The translations under genes and the position numbers were made by a program. From Smittia aterrima (Eukaryota > Arthropoda > Insecta > Diptera > Chironomidae), in contig CP093831.1 of the NCBI GenBank assembly GCA_033063855.1, positions 1,922,001-1,986,000 on the forward strand: 64,000 bases of DNA, written 5' to 3'. The notes beneath the pieces are model-generated. The model was given only the letters and a program-made list of their open reading frames with translations, was not told the origin of the DNA and ran no database searches. This document shows positions 52,319-62,025 of the stretch, piece by piece (the first letter of the stretch is position 1; each line of letters begins with the position of its first letter).

Positions 52319-53168
52319 TCACTTATGAACAATCGAAACCAACATTTTGTATGAAACTTTAAGAGTTTTGTTGCAGAAATTTTCGTTTAATTCTCGGGCA
52401 CATTCTGCGATGAAGTCTTTGTACAGCTCCTTGGGTGGCGTGAACGGATTGACAGATTGAAACATTTCTGAAAAAATGAGAATCATGAAGTTTATTTATG
52501 AAATAATTCAAATATTTGTTCCTGTTACTTTCAAGTTCTTCAAAGCTTTGAAATTGATATGAAAAGTCACGCATTTCAACCTCAAGTTGCTTGAAACCAG
52601 CTTCAGTGAATTTTGCTTTTAAAACGGAAACAGGATCACTTTCGTAGTAATAAGGACTAACAAATCTTCCAGCGTCAACAAATTCTTTGTACTTCTCGTT
52701 CTGTGACATTTTAATAATCACATCATAGAATTCACAACGAACTGGAAAGATCATCAGGAAAGATCCTCCAGCTCTCATCATTTTATAAATATTGTCAAGA
52801 GCTTTCCTTTCATCTCGAACCCAGTTGTAAACGAAGAAAGAGGTGACAAGATCAAAAACGTGATCTATTTTCGAAAAGTCACATTGAATGTCAAGTTCTC
52901 GGAATTCTAAAAAGTCTTCAGGAAACTTTTCTCTTGCGAGGTTGACCATTTCCTTGGATCGATCGATGCCGACGACTTTCAAAGGTTTTCTACTAAACTG
53001 AGGTAAGATTTGCTCAACAAAAGTGTCACCAGGACCACAGCCAACATCTAAGACCGTTTCCCAATTTCTTTGTTCACTTTCAAATCCACTCAAGAATTCT
53101 TGAAAAATTCTATGAGCATAATCTTGCTGCAGTGAACTAAAACTTTTGTACAAATCTGCGTCGAACAT
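52319..53168 (-). CDS. JHAMT-like SAM-dependent methyltransferase, copy 1
   Basis: Exons 53168-52529 and 52467-52319 (61-base intron, phase 1) give 262 aa; JHAMT enzymes are about 280-300 aa. JHAMT transfers a methyl group from S-adenosylmethionine to juvenile hormone acid or farnesoic acid in the corpora allata. Seen: class I methyltransferase motif I VLDVGCGPGD (39-48), the acidic end of strand 2 GIDRSKEM (Asp 69), LDIQCDF, motif IV-like FDLVTSFFVYNWV, and the JHAMT-like block GRFVSPYYYESDPVSVL, comparable to ISPLHYSLSP in Drosophila JHAMT. It is four residues shorter than its neighbours at the DHVFDLV join. The ATG at 53168 gives MFDADLY, shared by every copy. It is first (most downstream) in a five-copy head-to-tail array. 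The substrate is unproven. Confidence 0.88.
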
Positions 53169-53216
53169 TTTAGTTTCACTCTCAAAAATGAACTATTTTG
53201 CGAGACTCGTGAGGGA

Positions 53217-53223
53217 CTTTATA
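53217..53223 (-). promoter_or_regulatory. TATA box of methyltransferase copy 1
   Basis: Minus-strand TATAAAG about 50 bases before the ATG, with an initiator-like AGTTCATT about 30 bases downstream. The element is shared with copy 2, including a nearby GTCTCG motif, and differs from that of copies 3-5. Confidence 0.6.
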
Positions 53224-53834
53224 TTATAGTTCTTGACAAGTTGCCACATAACTAACAATAAACAGATAAAATGAGATAAAACTTAATCTCGCACTTGTCG
53301 GCGTTGTAATTTCAGTCTATTAAATTATTACACTTAAGAATATCGGCGATCACATCGCGACCAAGTGGAAGGCTTTTTTCAAATTTTGGTGTTTTTCATC
53401 CAACGGATGGAAACACACTGTTATGGCCGCTTTCAACGTTGTCAGCTATTGCTATAATTTATAAACTGTAAGTAATGAACGAGATGAGCGACTTTACTTT
53501 TTTACCAGTTAAAATGAATAATTCTAATGAATATTTTTATTTGAAAAAAGTTTTTTGAAAAAACTATTTTTTTACGACTTACAAAGTAGGCACAATAAGG
53601 TTTTTTCTTTCGAAAAAAGCCCTAGAATTTCTAGGCTAGAAACAAATGTTCTTTACGTCAGTGCGTCGAGCCAATGATTTTATGTTTTATTGTCTTGAAA
53701 ATTTTCAAGTTTTGCAGATAACATTCATTTAAACGTTGATTTGTAGCGATATTTCTTCTTGTTTAGCAACAATAAATCTTTGACGAAAATCTATTTTTGA
53801 ATTTTTCGCGAGATACATAACAGAGAATCAGTTC
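53224..53834. other. spacer between methyltransferase copies 1 and 2
   Basis: No gene. It carries an unusual run of A/T-tract inverted repeats at 53541-53620 and a palindrome at 53621-53635. TTTATT at 53686-53691 could serve copy 2 as a poly(A) signal on the minus strand. Confidence 0.5.
53621..53635. repeat. perfect palindrome with one-base centre
   Basis: CCTAGAA-T-TTCTAGG, 7-base arms around a single base, directly next to a longer imperfect A/T-rich inverted repeat (GGTTTTTTC..GAAAAAAGCC). It could form a hairpin or be the relic of a small transposable element; its role is unknown. Confidence 0.6.
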
Positions 53835-54696
53835 TTACTTTATAACAACTGAAACAATCATTTTGTATTGAATTGTGAGAGTTTTGTTGCAGAAATTTTC
53901 ATTCAGTTCTCGAGCACATTCTGCGATGAATTCTTTGTAAAGCTCCTTGGGTGGCGTGAACGGGTTGATCGATTGAAATGCTTCTGTAAAATGACATTCA
54001 ATGAAATTTATGAACTTGAATATGAATTAAAATGTTCGTCTTACTTTCAAGGTGATCGGAGCTTGAATATTGATAAGAATAGTCACGCAATTCAACGTCA
54101 AGTTGTTTGAAACCAGCTTCAATGAATTTAGATTTTAAAACGGAAACAGGATCACTTTCGTAGTAATATGGACCAACAAATCTTCCGGCGTCAACAAATT
54201 CCTTATACTTCTCGTTCTTTGACATTTTAATAATCACATCGAAGAATTCACAACGCACTGGGTAGACTTTTAGATAAGTTCCACATACTCGCATCATATT
54301 GTAAATATTCTTAAGCGTTTTCCTTTCATCTCGAATCCAATTGTAAACGAAGAAAGAGGTGACAAGATCAAAACGTTCGTGATCTTTTTTATCAATTTCT
54401 GAAAAGTCACATTGAATGTCAAGTTCTCGGAATTCTAAAAAGTCTTCAGGAAATTTTTCTCTTGCAAGGATGATCATTTCCTTAGAACGATCGATGCCGA
54501 CGACTTTCAAAGGTTTTCTGTTGAGCTGCGAAATAACATCCTCGATTAAAGTATCGCCAGGACCACAGCCAATATCTAAGACCGTTTCCCAATTCCTCTG
54601 CTCAATTTCAAATCCACTCAAGAATTCTTTAAAAATATCACGAGCATATTCTTGAGGACACGTGCAATAACTTTTGTACAAATCTGCGTCAAACAT
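53835..54696 (-). CDS. JHAMT-like SAM-dependent methyltransferase, copy 2
   Basis: Exons 54696-54045 and 53983-53835 (61-base intron, phase 1) give 266 aa. Same family as copy 1: motif I VLDIGCGPGD, GIDRSKEM, LDIQCDF, FDLVTSFFVYNWI and FVGPYYYESDPVSVL. The chosen start is the ATG at 54696 (MFDADLYKS), which aligns with every other copy; the open frame upstream lacks a good ATG. The last exon carries the array-wide block NPFTPPKELYKEFIAEC. It is distinct in having two Cys near the N-terminus (YCTCPQEY) and a changed strand (VCGTYLKVYPVRC). It lacks the small internal intron of copies 3 and 5. Its promoter is most like that of copy 1, suggesting these two form a pair. Confidence 0.88.
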
Positions 54697-54743
54697 TTTA
54701 AATTCACTATTGAAATCAACTCTTTCACGAGACTTGCATGAGA

Positions 54744-54750
54744 CTTTATA
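54744..54750 (-). promoter_or_regulatory. TATA box of methyltransferase copy 2
   Basis: Minus-strand TATAAAG 48 bases before the ATG, followed by AAGTCTCGTGA. The same arrangement lies upstream of copy 1. Confidence 0.6.
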
Positions 54751-55186
54751 CTTTTTTAGATTTTGATAACTTGACACTTGAGATTAAATTTTATCTCGTG
54801 CGTACACCCGATTACACTTCAGTCCATAAAGTATTAGTCTACTATTAGTCTTTCCAATGTCGAGTCAAAGCTTTTATAGCTTAATTGTTGTTAAAGTAAT
54901 AAAATAGCATAACTCATGTCAAAATTCCAGAAATGATGTAACAATAAAGAAAAAATGTAAAACAAAAAATTATAATCAGACGACCTTGTGTTTTCTTCGT
55001 TTAAACAATGCGGAAATTACTAGTTCGGCGATCAGCTTAGCTAAACACAGACGTTTACGTTCACTCTCACTTTTTCTCACTTCGAACAGTTCCCTAACCC
55101 GTGATTGGTTGACTACATTGATAGCACAAAAACCTGTTGAGAATATTTTATGTAAAAAAATATTTTTAGCTTCTCATGTCTAATCT
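54751..55186. other. spacer between methyltransferase copies 2 and 3
   Basis: AT-rich, no gene. I see no copy of the 215-base repeat found upstream of copies 3 and 4. Confidence 0.5.
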
Positions 55187-56093
55187 TTATTTTTTAACAA
55201 TCGAAACAATCACTTGATACGTAAAGTTGAGAGTACTGTTGAGGAAATTTTCGTTTACATCAAGAGCGCATTCTCTGATGAATTCTTTGTAAAGCTCTTT
55301 GGGAGGCTTGAACGGGTTGACAGATTGAAAGGATTCTGAAAAATCAATAAATTAGTAAATCAGAATAAAAGGTAATGCTCAGTTTCTTGTTACTTTCAAG
55401 TTGCTCGAAGCTTTGAAATTGATGAGAGCAGTCACGCATTTCCACTTGCAGTGGCTTGAAACCAGCTTCAATGAGTTTAGATTTTAAAACGGAAACAGGA
55501 TCGCTTTCGTAGACGTAAGGACCGATATATCTTCCGACTTCAATATATTTTTTGTATTTTTCATTCTGTGACATTTTAATGATCACATCAAAGAATGAAC
55601 AACGAACTGGAAAGATCATCAGGAAAGATCCTCCAACTCTCATCATTTTATAAATATTGTCAAGAGTGTTCCTGGAAATATATTTTAATCGATAATCCAA
55701 ATTGTTTACTGAGCTTTACCTTTCATCTCTTATAAAGTTGTAAACGAAGAAAGAGGTTACAAGATCAAAACGTTCGTGATCTCTTTTATCAATTTCTGAA
55801 AAATCACATTGAATGTCAACTTCTCGGAATTCTAGAAAGTCTTCAGGAAACTTTTCTCTTGCGAGGTTGACCATGTCCTTGGAACGATCGATGCCGACGA
55901 CTTTCAATGGTTTCTTCTCAAACTGAGGTAAGATTTGCTCAACAAAAGTGTCACCAGGACCACAGCCAACATCTAAGACCGTTTCCCAATTTCTTTGTTC
56001 ACTTTCAAATCCACTCAAAAATTCTTTAAAAATATCGCGAGCATATTCTTGCTGAAGCGAACTAAAACTTTTATACAAATCTGCATCGAACAT
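55187..56093 (-). CDS. JHAMT-like SAM-dependent methyltransferase, copy 3
   Basis: Exons 56093-55720, 55671-55394 and 55335-55187 give 266 aa. Introns are 48 bases (phase 2, splitting an Arg codon) and 58 bases (phase 1). Motifs: VLDVGCGPGD, GIDRSKDM, VDIQCDF, FDLVTSFFVYNFI and YIGPYVYESDPVSVL. It has the same overall length as copies 2 and 4 but keeps an internal intron they lack. The AATAAA hexamer on the minus strand overlaps its own stop codon, so the 3' UTR could be very short. Last-exon block NPFKPPKELYKEF. The gene is intact; the substrate is unknown within the JHAMT-like family. Confidence 0.88.
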
Positions 56094-56110
56094 TTTGTTG
56101 TCACTATTTA

Positions 56111-56328
56111 AGTCACTTCAAAGACACTTTTTGATGAGTTCTGAATCTTGCAGTGTCTAAAGTATTTCTTTAAATACTTTCTGAAAACGATTAGACAGTT
56201 GGTATCGTTATCAGCATTGTTATCGTTATCAGTAATGTATACGTGAGTATCGTAAAATAAAAGTTGTTTCGTTTTGAGTGTTCATTATATCTTCAAAGTA
56301 CTTCGAACTTAAATGGATCGTGATGTAA
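56111..56328 (-). repeat. upstream repeat, unit 1 (copy 3), with paired GATA-like sites
   Basis: About 215 bases similar to 57299-57515. It contains the TATA-like box and, just upstream of it, two copies of CTGATAACGATA (minus strand) at 56203-56214 and 56221-56232, 18 bases apart. TGATAA fits the WGATAR GATA-factor consensus. The unit was duplicated along with the gene. Confidence 0.75.
56169..56176 (-). promoter_or_regulatory. TATA-like box of methyltransferase copy 3
   Basis: Minus-strand TATTTAAA, with an initiator ATTCAGA about 32 bases downstream. It is embedded in a stretch also present upstream of copies 4 and 5. Confidence 0.6.
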
Positions 56329-56436
56329 ATTTTTTGTTAACTAGATCAGATGCTATGATTGCATTAATAAGCACTCTTCTTAAGCACTGAAGGTTCTTGA
56401 AAATTTTTAAAAAAAACATAAAATAATATTTTGCTG

Positions 56437-57289
56437 TTATTTTTTAACAATCGAAACAATAATTTTTATTGAAACTTTTAAAGTTCTGTTGCAAAAGTTT
56501 TCGTTTACATCAAGGGCGCATTCTCTGATGAAGTCTTTGTACAGCTCTTTGGGAGGCGTGAAAGGATTTATAGATTGAAACATTTCTGCAAAATAAGTTG
56601 GTAAATTAAAATGTAAATAAAATGTTTTTCTTGTTACTTTCAAGTTGTTCAAAGCTTTGAAATTGATGGGAGAAGTCACGCATTTCCACTTGCAGTGACT
56701 TGAAACCAACTTCAGATAACTTGGATTTTAAAACGGAAACAGGATCACTTTTGTAGTAATAAGGACCAACAAATCTTTCAACTTCAATATATTCCTTATA
56801 CTTCTCGTTCTTGGACATTTTAATGATCACATCAATAAATGGGGCACGCACTGGAAAGAGCATCAGGAAAGTTCCTCCAGCTCTCATCATTTTGTAAATA
56901 TTTTCAAGAGTGTTCTTTTCATCTTGAATCCAGTTATAAACGAAAAAAGAGGTGACAAGATCAAAACGTTCGTGATCTTTTTTATCTATTTCTAAAAAGT
57001 CACATTGAATGTCAACTTCTCGGAATTCTAAAATGTCTTGAGGAAACTTTTCTCTTGCGAGGTTGACCATTTCCTTAGAACGATCGATGCCGACAACTTT
57101 CAAAGGTTTCTTACTGAACTGAGGTAAGATTTGCTCAACAAAAGTGTCGCCAGGACCACAGCCGACATCTAAGACCATTTCCCAATTTCGGTTTTCACTT
57201 TCAAATCCGCTCAAAAATTCTTTAAAAATATCGCGAGAAAATTCTTGCTGAACTGAGCTAAAGTTTTTGTACAAATCTGCATCGAACAT
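56437..57289 (-). CDS. JHAMT-like SAM-dependent methyltransferase, copy 4
   Basis: Exons 57289-56638 and 56585-56437 (52-base intron, phase 1) give 266 aa. Motifs: VLDVGCGPGD, GIDRSKEM, VDIQCDF, FDLVTSFFVYNWI and FVGPYYYKSDPVSVL. The start at 57289 (MFDADLYKNFSS) aligns with the other copies. Unlike copies 3 and 5 on either side, it has no internal intron at the DE[RK]-NTL position; the coding sequence simply runs through. Its last exon ends SIVKK. Its promoter region is a near-duplicate of that of copy 3. Intact. Confidence 0.88.
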
Positions 57290-57298
57290 TTTGTTTTC

Positions 57299-57515
57299 AG
57301 TCACTTCAAAGACACTTTTTGATGAGTTATGAACTTTTCATTCTCTATACTATTTCTTTAAATACTTTCTGAAAACTTTCTGGTATCGTTATCAGTATTG
57401 TTATCGTTATCAGTATCGTATACGTGAGTATCGTAAAATAAGATTTCAGTAAAAAATGTTTAATTTTGAGTGTTCATCAATTCCTCAAAGTACCTTAAAG
57501 TGAATCGTGATGTGA
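57299..57515 (-). repeat. upstream repeat, unit 2 (copy 4), with paired GATA-like sites
   Basis: Aligns over its length with 56111-56328. The paired CTGATAACGATA sites lie at 57384-57395 and 57402-57413, again 18 bases apart, so both sites and spacing are kept. Confidence 0.75.
57357..57364 (-). promoter_or_regulatory. TATA-like box of methyltransferase copy 4
   Basis: Minus-strand TATTTAAA at the same place as in copies 3 and 5, about 70 bases before the ATG, with TTCATAAC as the likely initiator. Confidence 0.55.
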
Positions 57516-57831
57516 ATCCATAGTTAAGGTTAATGATCGAGAAGAACGTGATCGCAATTATATTTTAACAGCACTGTTCTACTGTTACTTAAACTTACAA
57601 TATGCAGCCAATCCTGAAGATGGACTAAGATGACGCTCATTTTAATGAGACGCAAGCTTTTCTGGCTGCATCGTCTAAGGCAAAAATCTTTGATTGATTG
57701 ACGGCTTTGGCAAATGAATTCCGCAAGCTTTCTCCCCACTTAAGCTATTTCTTAAATACTTAAACTGTTGAGATGATTTCTTTGGATTGGCTAATTTATT
57801 TAAAGAATTTTATTTATTTTATGTTTTGCCT
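57516..57831. other. spacer between methyltransferase copies 4 and 5
   Basis: No gene or clear element seen beyond the end of the upstream repeat of copy 4. Confidence 0.5.
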
Positions 57832-58719
57832 TTACTTTTCAACAATCGAAACGATCATTTTGTATGAAACTTTGAGAGTTTTGTTGCAGAAGTTTTCGTA
57901 AGCATCAAGGGCACATTCTCTGATGAAGTCTTTGTAAACCTCCTTGGGAGGCTTGAACGGGTTGACAGATTGAAAATAGTTTAGTAAATTAAAATGTAAA
58001 TAAAAAAATTTCGGTTACTTTCAAGATGCTCAAAGCTTTGAAATTGATGAGAGCAGTCGCGTAATTCTACTTGCACTTGCTTGAAACCAACTTCAGACAA
58101 CTTGGATTTTAAAACAGAAACAGGATCGCTTTCGTATTGATATTGACTAACAAATCTTTCGACTTCAACATATTCTTTGTATTTTTCATTATTTGACATT
58201 TTAATGAATACATCATTGAATGGCCCACGCACCGGAAAGATCATCAGGAAAGTTCCCCCAGCTCTCATCATTTTATAAATATTGTCAAGAGTGTTCCTGG
58301 AAATATATTTTTATCGATAATCCAAATTTGTTTACTGAACTTTACCGTTCGTTTCGAATCCAGTGGTAAACGAAGAAAGATGTCACTAGATCAAAACGTT
58401 CGTGATCTCTTTTATTAATTTCTGAAAAATCACATTGAATGTCAAGTTCTCGGAATTCTAGAAAGTCTTCTGGAAATTTTTCTCTTGCAAGCTTGATCAT
58501 TTCCTTAGAACGATCGATGCCGACGACTTTCAATGGTTTTCTAGTGAACTGAGGTAAGATTTGCTCAACAAACGAGGCGCCAGGACCACAGCCGACATCC
58601 AAGACCGTTTCCCAATTTCTTTGTTCAATTTCAAATCCAATCAAAAATTCTTGAAAAATATCACGAGAATATTCTTGCTGAAGCGAACTAAAACTTTAAT
58701 ACAAATCTGCGTCGAACAT
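57832..58719 (-). pseudogene. JHAMT-like methyltransferase, copy 5, broken
   Basis: Homologous segments: 58719-58346, 58296-58019 and about 57980-57832. The first ATG aligns with the other copies (MFDADLY), but codon 8, Lys in copies 1-4, is TAA here (58696-58698). There is no in-frame ATG soon after it. A second, independent lesion is at the last intron: the donor GTAACC is present (58018), but the CAG acceptor and the first bases of the last exon are gone. The A-rich sequence runs straight into TTTTCAATCTG with no AG. The rest reads open: VLDVGCGPGASF (Asp to Ala after the glycine loop), GIDRSKEM, FDLVTSFFVYHWI and VSQYQYESDPVSVL. It keeps the small internal intron (49 bases), nearly identical to that of copy 3. 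Relaxed constraint fits a recent pseudogene. Sequencing error is unlikely to explain both lesions. Confidence 0.85.
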
Positions 58720-58782
58720 TTTTCTATCACTTCAAAGGCTCTTCTTGATGAGCTCTGAATATTTCAGTCTCTAAAGTATTTC

Positions 58783-58790
58783 TTTAAATA
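58783..58790 (-). promoter_or_regulatory. TATA-like box upstream of broken copy 5
   Basis: Minus-strand TATTTAAA with ATTCAGA downstream, as in copy 3. The paired GATA-like sites found upstream of copies 3 and 4 are absent; A/T-rich sequence takes their place. Confidence 0.5.
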
Positions 58791-59193
58791 CTTTCTGAAA
58801 AACAATTAAAAAAACATATTAAAATTCGGAATCTCGATTTTTTTTATTGGGAAACGTGAGTATCGTTAACAAGTCAAGATATTTAAAAATGAATAAGAAC
58901 ATTAAGTAAAGTTCATTAAATGTTACGTGAAAGTAATTAAAGAAGCTAAAAGTTTCTTATTCGAGTTTTCAAAGGATCCTAATTCCCGCAAATATTTAAA
59001 ATCTCAAAACAATTCAAATGTTTTGATCTGCAGTCAACTTCACTTTCCTAGACACGTTCAAACTTTAGCCAACTTCACAGTTCTCTCGACGAAAAGCGGT
59101 GTCGATTTTCTTTAATTTTTCTTCTATCGACTTTATGAATCGAGCTTTATTAGTGTTCGGTCAGCTGTGTAAGATAAAGCCTTCGGTCGAGTG

Positions 59194-59200
59194 TATAAAA
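59194..59200 (+). promoter_or_regulatory. candidate TATA box of UMP-CMP kinase gene
   Basis: TATAAAA with TTTCAACA about 30 bases downstream (59223-59230). If used, the 5' UTR would be only some 20 bases. The 530 bases between this gene and the broken methyltransferase copy form a divergent intergenic region. Confidence 0.45.
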
Positions 59201-59248
59201 CGCCACGTTTACCTGTCTCCAATTTCAACAATAACAAAGTTTCCAAAA

Positions 59249-60002
59249 ATGTCAACTTCGAATTTACCAAAAATTATTTTCGTTCTTGGTGCTCCGGGTA
59301 AGTTTCACGACCTATGGCCTCTCTTATCAATTTAATTGTTATATTCTTCTCGTTACAATGTAGGCGCCGGCAAAGGAACTCAATGTGAGAAAATCGTGAA
59401 AAGTTTTGGTTTCACTCATTTGTCCGCTGGTGATTTATTACGAGAGGAACGAGCTAGAGAAGGATCTGAGTTCGGGGCTCTCATCGAGGACTACATTACG
59501 AACGGAAAGATCGTTCCTGTTGAAATCACTTGCAGTCTTTTGGAGAATGCGATGACGAAAACGAATAAGGTGAATACACTTTCTTAGATGACTCACTTGA
59601 ACAAAAATTTCAGTCACGAATTGTTATGAAACTTTGTAGGAAACTGGCAACAACAAATTCTTGATCGACGGCTTTCCACGTAACGAAGACAACTTGCAAG
59701 GCTGGCAAAAACAAATGTCAGAGAAAGTGAGTTTCCTCTTCGTGATGTTCTTCGAGTGCTCTGAAGAAAAATGCGTTGAACGATGCATTAAGCGTGGCCA
59801 AGCTGGAAGTGGCAGAACTGATGACAACATGGAAAGTCTTAAGAAGCGGTTCAATACTTATATGAATGACACTATGCCTATCGTTAATATTTACCGAGAT
59901 CTCGGTAAAGTAAAGCAAATCGATGCAAACGATAGTCCTGACAATGTATTCGAAGCTGTTAATGCTGCGCTTGTAGAAGCTCAGAGTCAAGACTTATTTT
60001 AA
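59249..60002 (+). CDS. Dak1: UMP-CMP kinase (nucleoside monophosphate kinase)
   Basis: Exons 59249-59297, 59364-59569 and 59640-60002 (introns 66 and 70 bases) join in phase to 205 aa; the family is about 195-230 aa. It transfers phosphate from ATP to UMP, CMP and dCMP in pyrimidine nucleotide synthesis. Seen: the P-loop GAPGAGKGTQ (residues 14-23), HLSAGDLLREER, the NMP-binding stretch NGKIVPVEIT, and DGFPRNEDNLQGW. The last is typical of UMP-CMP kinases rather than adenylate kinases, as is the lid RGQAGSGRTDDN followed by ESLKKRFNTY. No mitochondrial leader is seen, so the cytosolic form is likely. The ATG at 59249 is the first in frame. Confidence 0.94.
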
Positions 60003-62025
60003 ATGTGTTACGAGTTGATGAGAAAGTCGAGCGGTCTTTTGAGTCATTCCAACGGTTAAGCCGTGAGCTTTCTCTATAAACAAATTAACTATCACCTCAC
60101 CAACATAGGACACGACAGAATTATTAGTCATTAGTTTTGCTCTGTTCTAAACCTCGTCGCCGAGTGTTTAAAATCTTTAATTGCACTTGGTCGTCTCTAT
60201 AGCACCTCATAAAGTTTACCGGTAATCAAATTATTTCACTGCTCTTAGTAAATATTGAAATATGTCAACTGATTAATGTTTAAAGCTTGTAGCTCTTCAC
60301 CAGGACAAGAAATAGTTTCGCGAAAAAGTTAAGTTTATTATCGTAAAAGCCACGAAAAATAATTGTGAAGAATTAGATGAAAATTGTACGCTCTCGTTAA
60401 ATAAAGTTGTAAATCATTGATGACTCAATTGTAACGAAAATGGAATGAAAATAAATCAATTGTGTGAAGTTTAAAATGAAATGTCTTTCAACTGAAGAAG
60501 CAATTAATCAACCAAGTCAACTTTGAAAATCGTTTTCGTCACTTCAACTTGTCGTTTGCTTTGTTGGCACTTTGTCACGCGCTGCACAAGTTTCTGCTTT
60601 AATTCAGGTCATGCTGTCCAATCTGGAATGTTAACGACACGGGAAGTTTCATGTGCAGTTCTTGTTGGACTGAATTTTAAATCAAATGGAGTTCTCGGTG
60701 CTTAAACTTTATGTGAACATGATTTTTTAATCCTTGATTTCTAGAGCTCAGTAAACCGTTTTTATTTTCGATCATAAAACTAACACAGCAACGTGACTCG
60801 AGATGCTCTCTTCCCATCCCTCTCCTTATCTAATAATAATCAAATTTCGTTGCAGTCTCTGTTGGTATTAAAGAAATTTGCAAAACTGCAGAAACTTTCG
60901 CTTCTAACCTGCACAGCACAATGAACGTTGAATAACCACAAGAGAGACTCGAGGGATTTTATTAATGAAGATTCGCTTTGAAGCTTCAAAGCTTCAGAGA
61001 CAAAATGTCTCATTAGCACTAACAATTTCACTTCTGGGATTGATGTAACAAAGGGTTTTCCATTGGTGAATTACGAACTGATTAATTTTAATTAACAATG
61101 CAACGATTTGCTTTTGATATCCAATTAAAATTCTAATCCCTCTCTGATAAATGAATCGTTGTTTCATAACAGCACTTTCTGGTTGAAATCAAAAATAATT
61201 ACCTTTTTGTCTGAATTCCTCGCTCAAGTTCAAATCATCCTAAATCAACTTGAGGTAATCGGATGGGTCGATGGATGAAATCAATTAAATGCATCAATGG
61301 ATTGATCAATCTCAAACCTTTTGATCTGAAAAAGAATTTCAAAGCAAACTTTTATTTCTTATTTATTGGAATGTCTTGTAACAAGTTATGAATCAACAAG
61401 TGTTCATGAAAGTTTTTATTTTATTTGGAAAAGTAATGAGACAACTTCGGTTTCGTCTCGACATCGCCAAATACCCTCGTCGGTAAATAGGTCAATGACA
61501 TTACTTTTGATTAACTTATAACTTTGTTTTAGATGAGAACTTCTATTTGGAAACTTATGCGAAATGCGAAAGGATCATTTTACAATGCGCGACATGTTCT
61601 ATTTAAATTATCGTCTTTAACGTGTCGCTTGCATAAGTGAGGATTATCGTCTTGGAAAATCTGCCGTCTACTTTTCAAGTCACGAATATGCTAACGATTT
61701 TGAAATGTCGTGCGTACAGAAAAATCACGTCAATCACGAACATTAAAGAGCTTTCAAGTTGTTGTTGAATTCTCTGGAAATTTTGTTTTAAAATGAAAAG
61801 TTTTGTTAATTCCCATCATTACTCAGATAATTAAAAAAGCTTTTCATTGAAAGCCTTTATGAAGTGATATCATTTTAATTATTAAACGACAAAGTTAAAA
61901 ATTAATGAAGCTCAGATGAGACTCGTTACTGCCAGATGCTTCGACGTAATGAACTCTTGTGTTATGGCTTCGGTAAATGCAATATCCTCACTACAAGCTT
62001 GTCGAACAAGTTGTTGCAGAGTTGA
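60003..62025. other. convergent 3' flanks of UMP-CMP kinase and odorant receptor
   Basis: Two kilobases without a supported gene. Short open frames lack known domains. No RNA gene or transposon recognised. Confidence 0.5.
60400..60405 (+). other. candidate poly(A) signal of UMP-CMP kinase gene
   Basis: AATAAA 398 bases after the stop codon, followed by a GT-rich stretch (AGTTGTAAATC). Position-based inference. Confidence 0.4.

Noticed and set aside
56437..56709. Separate 90-codon small protein after copy 4
   Set aside because: Its C-terminal half is the last exon of copy 4; a phase-1 splice joins it and the N-terminal half is intron or other-frame exon.
58342..58644. Copy 5 as an intact short gene starting at MIGFEIEQ
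   Set aside because: The apparent Met is a TTG codon. The aligned ATG lies upstream and is followed by a stop at codon 8, and the last acceptor is missing.
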